DNA from: Coturnix japonica
Lineage: Eukaryota > Chordata > Aves > Galliformes > Phasianidae
Direction: 5' to 3'
Length of the DNA stretch: 64,000 nt
Assembly (NCBI RefSeq): GCF_001577835.2
Contig: NC_029542.1
Location: 3,749,211-3,813,210 of the forward strand
The notes beneath the pieces are model-generated. The model was given only the letters and a program-made list of their open reading frames with translations. It ran no database searches and was not told the origin of the DNA. Shown here piece after piece: positions 1 through 10,600 of this stretch; the first letter of the stretch is position 1, and each line of letters begins with the position of its first letter. Both the position numbers and the translations under genes were made by a program.

Positions 1-72
1 AGGGGGCACCTGGAGTTGAACCAGGGACCTCTTGATCTGCAGTCAAATGCTCTACCACTGAGCTATACCCCC
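1..72 (-). tRNA. tRNA-Cys (GCA), copy 1
   Basis: The reverse complement is a complete 72-nt tRNA-Cys: GGGGGTA acceptor strand, D-arm with A box TAGCTCAGTGG, anticodon loop CTGCAGA (anticodon GCA), T-arm CCTGG/CCAGG around TTCAACT, and matching TGCCCCC with discriminator T. The gene is intact and shares the T-arm variant of copies 2 and 3. The window starts at its last base, so its terminator is not visible. Confidence 0.95.
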
Positions 73-386
73 ATGGATAAACAAGCAGACAAGGAACATT
101 AAAAAGCCCAAGTTCACAGAGCCCAGACAACCAGTATTACAGACAACTACACTGTATAGGTATCACACAGGCTAGAACCTGTGCAGTTTCCTCATTGATC
201 CAATAACTACTATGGCCCATCAACTGGCACAATGCCTTTACACAGACACAGATATTGATTCTGGCTGTATATCCTTGGATGAATGCTCAGTGTCATAAAT
301 ATGGAATATTGGAAATGCACAGCAAAACAAAAGAAGGGACGCTCCTTATGATTCTTATATGGACAAAAAAAAAGTCCATCATGTGA

Positions 387-458
387 AGGGGGCACCTGGA
401 GTTGAACCAGGGACCTCTTGATCTGCAGTCAAATGCTCTACCACTGAGCTATACCCCC
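387..458 (-). tRNA. tRNA-Cys (GCA), copy 2
   Basis: An intact 72-nt cloverleaf identical to copy 1 in the T-arm (CCTGG/CCAGG). Just beyond its 3' end a run of nine A on the plus strand (365-373) gives the T-run Pol III terminator. It sits at the edge of a duplicated segment: about 410 bp of 5' flank (459-868) resembles the flank of copy 5. Confidence 0.96.
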
Positions 459-868
459 ACCTGTACAGCACCTGCCAGGTGAGGCCCTTTGTGGTCATTG
501 ACAGCAGCTCTGCTGCATTCCACTGCCTGCACTGCCAGCTCTGCTTCCCACACGACATCCCTTTCATTAACCTCCTCTGCTTAATCAGCCTCTAAACTTC
601 ACACACACACACAAGCTCTTGAAGGAACAAACTAATGAGGCCCCACTTTCTCTATCTCACAATGAAAGAAAGAACATGGCACCACCCACCTCCGAACACC
701 TTTGGAGGTGCTCACCTATATCTCTGTGTGCCCTCAGCACACAAACTTCCTACAGCTGCTGCTTCACACCGCAGCTCCTTCACTGCCTGCAGCCTCCCCT
801 GCTGTCAGCCTAAAGCCTGAGCTAAAGGGAAAGCAAACACCCAACCACTTACAGCTAATTGTAGTGCC
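459..868. repeat. Duplicated tRNA-Cys 5' flank, left copy
   Basis: This segment, together with tRNA copy 2, aligns by eye with 3215-3620 next to tRNA copy 5. Shared landmarks in order are CACCTGCCAGGTGAGGCCC, CTGCTGCATTCCACTGCCTG, a CA run, CACATGGCACC-like and TCAGCACACAAA. Similarity is near-identical close to the tRNA and decays away from it, ending near 868. No coding potential is visible. Confidence 0.75.
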
Positions 869-1419
869 ATTAAAATGTTGTGCAAAGCATTTGACTCCAG
901 GTAAACCCTTGTGAAGAGCTGTGAGATGGACACGTACCTGCAACAGCCAGACGTCTTCTGTTATAGCGCCTGTGTTCTGCCCTTTAGGTACAGAGTTCAT
1001 CCACTGCTCACCCTCCTCTGGATGTCTGAGCATTTTACTGCAGGCAAAGTGAGAAAGAACAAAAGGTGAGATCTGAAAGAACAGTTTGGAAACCTTCTGT
1101 GTCAGGGTGAGAGCAAACTATGCATAAACCTGAGAGAAAGGGCCAATTTTGGGCAGAAAAGCAGATTTCTGCCAACCATTCCAAAGCATTGCAGCCTATA
1201 ACATGGATCCAACATGGAGAAATGAGGCTGGAAACAGGTTATTTGCTGTTTGAATGTGCAGCAATACTGATGCTGCTTTTCTATGGGATCTCCAGCAGCA
1301 CTTAATGGAGTAAATGTACATATAACACCAGCAGCAAATACATCACAGCTGAATAATACACTTAATTAACAACTTAATTAATTAAAGACAGGAAGAATGA
1401 GTCACGAGTCTCTGCAGCC
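869..1419. other. Intergenic, no gene seen
   Basis: This is AT-moderate unique sequence with only short chance reading frames. No splice-linked exons, tRNA or repeat array were recognised. Confidence 0.5.
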
Positions 1420-1740
1420 TCAGGCCGGGCCCGGGCCGTTATTAGGCCGCAGGTTTAACCCTAAACACCCCAAACCCAACATACAACACCGAGTACAGGC
1501 CCCACCGCCCCACTAGCCCTCAACCTTCCCCCATTCATACTTATCCCAAGCCCAAGATGGCGGCTCCCTCTGATCCCCTTAAGGAAGGCCTGAGGGCCTA
1601 ACCCGGAAGCTGTGTTACGTCATCAACACGCGCCTGCTCCGCGCGTCGCTTGCTTAATGCGTCACATCCGTCGTGGCGTTGCCGGTTGGATGACAGCGGA
1701 TGGATACGACAACGGCGCTTCCCGTTATGATCGGGAAAAG
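1420..1740. promoter_or_regulatory. CpG-rich promoter-like block with YY1, ETS and CRE-like motifs
   Basis: A GC-rich island begins with GGCCGGGCCCGGGCC and contains a YY1-type AAGATGGCGGC (1554-1564), an ETS site CCGGAAG (1603-1609) and a CRE-like TTACGTCA (1615-1622). This mix is typical of housekeeping promoters in vertebrates. No coding exon was found beside it on either strand. In human the neighbours of RPL23 on this side are C17orf98 and CWC25, but neither protein was recognised here, so the gene it serves is unknown. It could equally drive a non-coding RNA. Confidence 0.5.
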
Positions 1741-1842
1741 AAATATAATAATTAAGGATTTATGTGAGATAAACCCGAGGTAAACGCACTTTAATGGTGT
1801 CGAGGTCGTAGCTACAGGTCACTCGCTCTGTTTCGCGTTCCT

Positions 1843-1911
1843 CTGTGCGGGATTAGAACCCGTGACCTTCCGGTTCCCAGCCGAGCGCTTTGCCGCTGGG
1901 CTACGGGAGCC
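1843..1911 (-). ncRNA. tRNA-like Pol III element (degenerate)
   Basis: On the minus strand this has an A box TAGCCCAGCGG and a near-perfect B box GGTTCTAATCC, a plausible T-stem (CGGG/CCCG) and an anticodon-like arm with loop CTGGGAA. The 3' part does not pair with the 5' part as an acceptor stem. It is therefore a tRNA pseudogene, SINE head or other type-2 Pol III unit rather than a working tRNA. It lies head-to-head with the element at 1945. Confidence 0.4.
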
Positions 1912-1944
1912 CGCCAAACTCCGCGCCCCGGGCGGCCCGGCGCT

Positions 1945-2016
1945 GGGGCGTGGCTCAGTGGCAACGCGTCTGCCTGCGGTTCGTGAGGTCACGGGTTCGA
2001 ATCCCCTCCGGGGCAC
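1945..2016 (+). ncRNA. tRNA-like Pol III element, divergent partner
   Basis: The A box TGGCTCAGTGG and B box GGTTCGAATCC match the eukaryotic tRNA promoter consensus exactly. The T-stem has one mismatch and no acceptor stem can be closed (5' GGGGCG against 3' CCGGGGC). It shares GGTCACGGGTTC with the minus-strand element at 1843, so the two may be inverted copies. The class (tRNA pseudogene or SINE fragment) is not settled. Confidence 0.4.
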
Positions 2017-2315
2017 GGAGTTCCTGCATCCCTCCCTGCACCACAAAACCCACTTGAGTCGAGGTTCCTGTTTCTAGAAGGACGTTTTGCTTCTTATTAA
2101 TTAATGGTAATTATTCAGACAGGAAAAACAAGATCTTCCTCTCCACGCCAGCATCGTGTTATTCATTGTGTGTATGTGAATTGGTGAGCTAAACCAAAGG
2201 GGAAAAAGAATAGAAAAGTGAGACTTTCTTATTAAAGTCAGGAGATTGGTGAGATCTCAGAGCAATAAAGTCACTGCCAGGTTGTGTCTGTAAATGGAAG
2301 GAAAAGAAGGTAAAG

Positions 2316-2387
2316 AGGGGGCACCTGGAGTTGAACCAGGGACCTCTTGATCTGCAGTCAAATGCTCTACCACTGAGCTATACCCCC
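2316..2387 (-). tRNA. tRNA-Cys (GCA), copy 3
   Basis: An intact 72-nt tRNA-Cys of the CCTGG/CCAGG T-arm class, like copies 1 and 2. AAAA stretches at about 2301-2304 on the plus strand provide a downstream T-run on the transcribed strand. Confidence 0.95.
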
Positions 2388-2784
2388 TTGAAACAACCCC
2401 ATTGCAAGGTGGTTTTAAAGCAGTCTAAGCTCAGAGCTCAGATTTGATCCCAGCTGCTTACATTGATGCATCCCCGTGTGTCCCAATACACACATTACCT
2501 CCAACAGGGAGCTGCTGCCAAGAGTCAAGGCAACAGGCTCTCAGAGAACATTAATATGAAGCAATTCTGGCTGTGATTTGTGTTGTTCTGTCATGTGGAA
2601 ACAAGCAACAAGGCCAGAGAGAGAAGAAACCTTGCTTTAAAAGGATATAGCCCTCCCCAAAGAAGAATAAGCCTTACTGGAGATGCAGAGCTGTATTCAA
2701 CAACCTCACAGGGAGGTAAAATTGATCCAGCTGTGCTTCTCACAGCTCCAGTCCTTAAAGGATGATGAGAAAAAGGAGAACCCA
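2388..2784. other. Spacer between tRNA genes, no gene seen
   Basis: About 400 bp of unique sequence. No conserved exon, second tRNA or repeat array was recognised. Confidence 0.4.
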
Positions 2785-2856
2785 AGGGGGCACCCGGATT
2801 TGAACCGGGGACCTCTTGATCTGCAGTCAAATGCTCTACCACTGAGCTATACCCCC
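2785..2856 (-). tRNA. tRNA-Cys (GCA), copy 4
   Basis: An intact 72-nt tRNA-Cys of the second T-arm class, with stem CCCGG/CCGGG and loop TTCAAAT, the form I know from mammalian tRNA-Cys-GCA. A run of five A at about 2770-2774 on the plus strand supplies the terminator. Confidence 0.96.
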
Positions 2857-3142
2857 TGCTGATGGCTGCATACCCAGCATGGATTTTCTGAGTAATCCCA
2901 AAAGTGGATCAATTTGTGCCAATTATTGCCAGTGCAAAAGGAAATGGTGGAGGAAACACTGAGGTCTGTGCTCACCAACAATCCACTGCCAGTCCTCTCT
3001 TGATGAAGCCCATCTACTTCTTGGCAACTGATCATTGCTGCATTCATTAAGGGACATGGCCAGCAGACAGCTGAGGGGAGAAAGAGTCAATGGAGAAGCT
3101 GAAAAGCAACTTGTAGGGCAGAAAAAAGAGGAAAAAAAGGGG

Positions 3143-3214
3143 AGGGGGCACCCGGATTTGAACCGGGGACCTCTTGATCTGCAGTCAAATGCTCTACCCC
3201 TGAGCTATACCCCC
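3143..3214 (-). tRNA. tRNA-Cys (GCA), copy 5, with D-loop variant
   Basis: An intact cloverleaf of the CCCGG/CCGGG class. The D-arm reads CTCAGGGGTAGAG where the other copies read CTCAGTGGTAGAG, a single T-to-G change inside the A box. The change keeps the invariant GG and should not break folding. A-runs at 3122-3139 on the plus strand give strong terminators. Its 5' flank is the right-hand copy of the duplicated segment. Confidence 0.94.
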
Positions 3215-3620
3215 ACCTGTCCAGCACCTGCCAGGTGAGGCCCTTTGTGGTCACTGACAGCAGCTCTGCTGCATTCCACTGCCTGCACTGCCAGCTCTGC
3301 TTCCCACACAACATCCCTGTCATTAACCACCTCCTCTGCTTAATCAGCCTCTAAACTTCACATATACACACACACAAGCTCTGGAAGAACAAATAATGGG
3401 ATCCCTGCTTGCTTTGTCTCACCACAAAGAACACATGGCACCATTGGAAGCACTCACCTTTGCCTCTATTTGCTCTCAGCACACAAATCAACCAGAGCTG
3501 CTGCCTCACTCCACACCTCCTGCAGTGTCCAAAGCCTCCCTGCCTCCCCTCCTGTCTGCCTACAGTGTAGGGGAGAAGGGAAGCCAACATCCAATGACTT
3601 AAAGCTGACTTGTGCCATGC
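3215..3620. repeat. Duplicated tRNA-Cys 5' flank, right copy
   Basis: This is the partner of 459-868. The order of matching blocks is the same, with small indels such as ACAACATCCCTGTCATTAACCAC here against ACGACATCCCTTTCATTAACC there. It shows that a tRNA gene and its upstream DNA were copied as one unit about 2.7 kb apart. Confidence 0.75.
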
Positions 3621-4650
3621 CCTGCTTAGGGGACAACAAAAAGCCTTGCTAAAAACACAGCAGAAGCTGTTAGGAAACAAACAGATCAGGTGAGGACACA
3701 TTTTAGGGCTCGTTTCTTACTTGTAAGGAGTTATCTGCTGATTGTAAAGGTGGTCTCTCCTCAAGGAGCAATGCAGCATCACCTACAGCAGCTGCTGGAT
3801 GCTCACAGGGCATCAGGTCTGTTAGGAAGGGGCCACAACTCACCTGCCCCATAGAGGAGCTGGGCTCAACATACCCAACCCCCTTCCCCATATCCCCACC
3901 CTCTGCACAGCTTACCCAGCATAAAACCGTAAGGTTTTTATCATGTTTTTACCACAAAATAGCAGATTGTTTCATCAGACCACGGTGCTTTTGGAGCAAA
4001 GCTTTTAGTCTCCAGAAATCCATCTGTGGCTCTGCTCTAGTTACAAGGGATCCAACATGGGTTAGGGGGCTCTTCCATGCCTGCCTTGCAGCTCTGATCA
4101 CAAAGCTCTTCAGATGAACCCTAAAGTCACATCAGCCCCCAGCTCCTGCAATTAACCAGTGACCTGACGACTTGTTTCACCACTGATCGAGGCTTTGAGG
4201 CACGTGCAAACAGCCACCGCCTCAGCTGACAGCAGTGGGCTCCATGTGTCCTTGTATTGTCCTCAGCAAGGACTAAAGAGATCATTTTAGTGTGCTCTGC
4301 CATACAACCTGCACAGGGGGCTCATCACATCCAGGTGTAGCTTCCCCCCCTTTCAGAATCACTTCTCTCTGAGCTGTTCAATCTCTCGTCCTGGAGGAAA
4401 ATGGAGAGGCACAAAGTTTGTGTACAAGGCCTTTCAGAGCTCCCAGCCTCCATCACTGCACGCCAAATTTGGACCAGTTCAATTACAAACACCCCCCAAA
4501 TGCTGATGGTTCTGCCTCATTAAGACTAATCACCACCTCAGCTCCACAGCCAGTTTCCTCCTGCTGAACCCACCCACATCTGAGGCTTCATGAATCCCCC
4601 CCAGCACCACCAGGAGCCAACTCGAATCCTAACAACAAGGCAGACACCAT
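3621..4650. other. Intergenic between tRNA cluster and RPL23 3' end
   Basis: About 1 kb with no recognised exon, tRNA or repeat array. Only short chance frames occur. Confidence 0.45.
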
Positions 4651-4668
4651 TTTTTGGTACAAGTACTT

Positions 4669-4674
4669 TTTATT
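4669..4674 (-). terminator. RPL23: RPL23 polyadenylation signal
   Basis: AATAAA on the minus strand lies about 20 nt past the RPL23 stop codon. This gives a very short 3' UTR, as is usual for ribosomal-protein genes. Confidence 0.8.
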
Positions 4675-4691
4675 TCCATCTCCACGCGTGT

Positions 4692-6397
<1,706 letters not shown>

Positions 6398-6406
6398 CTT
6401 GGCACC

Positions 6407-6413
6407 GGAAGAG
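6407..6413 (-). promoter_or_regulatory. RPL23: RPL23 5' TOP-like start
   Basis: On the minus strand CTCTTCC lies 10-16 nt before the start codon. Ribosomal-protein mRNAs begin with C followed by 4-14 pyrimidines (5' TOP), which couples translation to mTOR and LARP1. The match, the overlapping ETS-type CCGGAAG and the CpG-rich flank support a start near 6413, but the start site itself is inferred. Confidence 0.6.
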
Positions 6414-6660
6414 ACGGAGGCGCGCAAAGCACGCTGGGAAATAGAACGTCCCCCAAGCGGATGTCACGTGATGGGAGGTCACGTGATAAGAAACGGAGCG
6501 GAACCGGCGCCCCCTGCAGGCGTTTATAAATAGAACCGGGAGAACCGGGAGCGGCAACCGAGTGATCAACGCCAGCGAATTAGGCTGAAAAACTCTTTTT
6601 TTAGGTGTATTTGTTCTAAAATAAAGACAGAAAGAGCGGAGGGTGGGAGTAAAAGAAAAG

Positions 6661-6732
6661 AGGGGGCACCCGGATTTGAACCGGGGACCTCTTGATCTGC
6701 AGTCAAATGCTCTACCACTGAGCTATACCCCC
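6661..6732 (-). tRNA. tRNA-Cys (GCA), copy 6
   Basis: An intact 72-nt tRNA-Cys of the CCCGG/CCGGG class, located between RPL23 and LASP1. AAAA runs just below 6661 on the plus strand provide the T-run terminator. Confidence 0.96.
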
Positions 6733-6989
6733 GCTCCATGTTAGTATATGGGAGCTGACTTTATTGCGTTCCTATGGGCTCTATAGCGATATTAGAATGG
6801 GGATTGAATATTGATTGGGGTTATTAATTAGCATTATTAATTAGCATTAATAACTGCAGCTATGAGCTGGGTGAAGGGATGCAGGGCACACACAGCGCCT
6901 TTAGGTCGGTGTATGAAGGGAGACGGATGGAGCCGGGCTCAAAGCAAAGCGATTTGGGGGGGGGTTGAAGGGCTGGAGCTGGTGGAGCC

Positions 6990-7092
6990 CCGTTATGAGC
7001 ATTGATGGCAGTTCCGTTATGGCACAGCTCCGTTATGAGCATTGATAGCAGCTCTGTGATGGCACTGCCCCGTTGTGAGCATTGACGGCAGC
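6990..7092 (+). repeat. Minisatellite, about 2.5 units
   Basis: A unit of roughly 40-45 bp is repeated imperfectly, built on CCGTTATGAGCATTGAT followed by GCAG and CTCCGTTATGGCAC. It is intergenic between tRNA copies 6 and 7. The rest of 6733-7204 shows no gene. Confidence 0.6.
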
Positions 7093-7204
7093 TGCCCCTG
7101 ATCTAAATGAGCTAAATGAGAATAAACCGCCCTCGGAGCATCGCGGTGCGGCTGAGGATGCGATGGGATGGGATGTATAGGAGGGAAAAGCTAAAATCCC
7201 AACG

Positions 7205-7276
7205 AGGGGGCACCCGGATTTGAACCAGGGACCTCTTGATCTGCAGTCAAATGCTCTACCACTGAGCTATACCCCC
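7205..7276 (-). tRNA. tRNA-Cys (GCA), copy 7, T-stem intermediate
   Basis: A 72-nt tRNA-Cys whose T-stem combines the two classes seen nearby: 5' strand CCTGG as in copies 1-3 and 3' strand CCGGG with loop TTCAAAT as in copies 4-6 and 8. This leaves one U-G wobble in the stem. It should still fold, and A and B boxes are intact. It is the copy nearest the LASP1 promoter. Confidence 0.93.
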
Positions 7277-7536
7277 GGATGGCGGCGGCCGCAGCTCGTC
7301 GCTTCCTTGTGCGGGTGTATGTCGAGGGGGGGGGAATGCGACACGTGGAGCGGCCCGAGGAGCAAAGCGCGTGGCTGTGGTTCCGGGGCCGCGCACCCGT
7401 GGGGGGGGGGCGTGCAAAGGGACACGGGAGCGCGCATGAGGGCGGCGGGGCGATTGCGCGTGGGTGTGAGCGCGCTGCCGCCCCCGCCCCGCGCGCCCCC
7501 GTCCGCCCTCCTCCTTTTCCTCCCCCCCCCCCCCCC

Positions 7537-7546
7537 CTATATTTAG
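7537..7546 (+). promoter_or_regulatory. LASP1: LASP1 core promoter TATA-like / MEF2-type element
   Basis: CTATATTTAG lies 62 bases upstream of the LASP1 start codon inside a GC-rich island (about 7280-7620). It matches the MEF2 consensus YTAWWWWTAR exactly and also reads as a TATA box, which would place the transcription start near 7565-7575. Which role it plays cannot be told from sequence. Confidence 0.5.
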
Positions 7547-7607
7547 GGGCTCGTTCCGCGGGCGGCGGCCCAGAGGACGGACGAGGCGGCGGGGGGAGCG
7601 GGGCGGC

Positions 7608-10600
7608 ATGAACCCCAACTGCGCCCGGTGCGGGGAAGATCGTGTATCCTACCGAGAAGGTGAAACTGCCTGGATATAAGGTGAGTGCGGGGGGAGACAT
7701 CCCGAACCCCCCCCCCCCCAATCCCCCTTAACCCAACCCCCGTCCACCGCGATCTCCGTGTCCCGCAGCACAACGAGGCGGAACCCATCTGGATCCCATT
7801 AGCAAAAGGGGGGGGTTTCTTTTTAAGCTCCGGTTCCAACGGGCGCGTCCCCGGAGCTGTGCGGTTCGCCTTGTTCTCTCTCTCGCTTTCAGTATCGCTT
7901 TGGAGACTTTTCACGTTAAGAATAAAGCTTTTCTGTGCCGATGTTCCGGCCTCGACGAGAGGGTGATGTGAGATGGGGGGAGGGTGTAGCGATCTGTCTC
8001 TGTGCCCCCACGGGACCCCCGGAGCCGCCCCCCTCCTTCCCCCCATTCAGGGGCGCTCCAGCAGCTTCTAAAATAAGTAAGTCTCGGAATGCGCCGATCC
8101 GCGCAGCGACATTCCTGAGCCGTGCAGACCCCGGGGCCGCATTTTTCACGGATGAGGTTTTTTCCTGACGCTGGGAATCGGCCGACGTTGATCCATCAGT
8201 GTTGTATCCCATAGACCCCCCCGTTTGTTCCAAGCTGAGAACTGGCTCTGTCTATACAGCCCCCCCCCCCCCCCCGGGGATGTCCTGGAGGGGGTTTATT
8301 GGGGGATGGGGGGGATCCGCTTCCTCCTATGCTCCCAGCCCTGCGCTGCTCTCATGCGGGTACAGCCGCTGTGCGTGCGGGGCTGTGGGGGCTTCGCTTG
8401 ATGCAACCCACCCCCCCGTATTAATCCTTCCTGCGGCTCTACGAGCTTCCCGGAAAGCACCACCCGATCGTGGTGCTTTTACAACGTGCGTGTGTCAGCT
8501 CCGAGCAAAGTCTGAAGGGCGGCTCTGCCCGCATCAAACCCGACGGGTCGCTGCGGGAGGAGCGGTGCGGTGCTCAGCGATGTGCGGGTGATGCTTTAGC
8601 CACTGATCCGAGGTCCTTAGCTGGGTCGGATGGGGGCTGAGCCGCTTGGTTGGGGTCTCAGTGCTGCTGTGTCTCCCGGTGCCGGTGGGCGATGCTTTGC
8701 CAAGAACCACAGCCCCGCTCAGCAGCCCCTCGTTGGGGGGGAAGGGTCCCTGCCAAGGCTGAGGGCTGCGATGCTTCCGCTGGGGGAGAGACCCAGGGTC
8801 CCTATAGTGCTGTTGTGGGGTGACTGTGAAACCAAGCTGGGATTTGCTGTTAGGTTGTTAAACCTGGCCACCAACACAGCGGGGTTCCCCCGGTGTCGCC
8901 TTCATCCTTTGGGTCCTGAGTGGTGCAGTAGAAGGATGCTCTGTGGGTGCACACAGCTTTGAGCTCCATCCCCGTTCTGCTGCGTGCAAGTGTCAATGGG
9001 GCTCTGTGCATTGATTGCCCAGGAGAGCAGCTCCGGGTAGAGCTCTGCCCATGGGGGTGCAGCACCGTGCAGCTCTGCTCAACCTGGGAACTGCAAAGCA
9101 GAGCCATCAGTGCTCCTGGAAAAAGCTATTTGCAGCGTGGCCTCGTTTCTTTGCTGGAGGGTGAGGGGATGGGAAGCACAAAGAGCTGCTGTTCCTGTGC
9201 CTGTTGTGCTGCTCCTTTGTGGTGTTGGGGTGGGTTTGTGCATACGGTGCCGTGCTGGGGCAAGGTGATGCTCGGAGGTGGCAGCGCTGAGGGCTGCAGG
9301 CAGCTCGGCTGCGTGTGTTGGTGTTGTTATAGGGCTGGAACTTGTGGGATGCTCTGAGGATTGTTGGTCCCCCTCATCTGAAAGCACAGGGGAGAGGGAA
9401 GGGGAAGAGTGAGCAGGATAAGAGCTGGGTGAGATGGCACAGGGCAGCGCTGTGTGATGCTCCTTTTGCTTGGCCGCCGGTCAGCAGGAAGCCGAGGAGG
9501 AACTATCGGGGAGGAACTCGCAGGAGGAAAAAGCTCGAATACGTTGCTCTGAGCAACTGAGAGGCGGTGAGTTGTCCTGCTCCGCTGAGTCACAGCGCCG
9601 AGGGCTGTGTTTGTGCTCGGGGTGTGGCAATGGGGGTGGGTGGCACAGGGCTGCTCCTGTAGGAGCAGAGCACGGAGCCAGCAGTGGAAACAGATGCTTA
9701 GAAAAGCTCCAAGGTGGAAAAAACAACCATTACGGGTGGAAACTGTAGCACCAACAGCAGCTGTTCGCCCTGTGTTTGCTCATTGCATCGCCTGACTCAG
9801 AGCTCTGGGTGCTGCTGTGCTGGGTGCTGGTTTGGTTCTGCTTCTTCCTTCTGTCTTTGTGGGGTCTTTTGGGCACCTTGTGCTGAGGATGCCAAGCACC
9901 CCAAGACCCCTAAGAGGGGTCTTACAGCTGCTCTGAGCTGTGCTCACAGGGCTCCTTCCAGCCCATGGGTCAGAGCACGGCCCTAAAGTGTCTTTAGAGC
10001 TCATTAGATGCTGCAGTCAATAATGTCGGGGTTGTGATCTGAATTTTGAGGCTTTAACCTTGAGTGTCAGCTGGAAGGAGAGCTGTGCTGCTGTGAGTCT
10101 GTGCGTGGCACTCAGGTGGGGTATGTGGGGGATGCTGGAGCAGGGCTGGGGGAAGATGCCCACACCCCCTTCCCCAGCATCAGGCTGCTCATCCTTATCA
10201 CTCCAGCTCTGCACTGATAATGTGCTGCCAGCAGTGGGGAAGAGAGGGCCTTGAGGTGTGCATAGGGTGACCCATGGGGCTTGGGGAGGGCACGGAGTAT
10301 GGGGGGGACCTTTTGGACACCCATGTTGGACTGAGTGATGCTCATGGAGGGGCTTCTTTATCTCTATCATCTCACTCCCTGTGCTGGGTGTCTCTGCAGC
10401 CCCACCTGACCCACTCTCCTGCCCAGCTCTGGGCTCCCATCAGCATTAAAACCCACAGCAGTACCTTTGAAGCTGCAAACCGCAGCTGCTGGCTCTGCTG
10501 AGTGCCTGTGTGAGGAGGAGCCTTCTATCTCCTCCTCAGCCTAGCCCTGTGAATTCTTGATCTGGAGATAAAGCAGCACACTGCTGTAAGGTGAAGCCAT

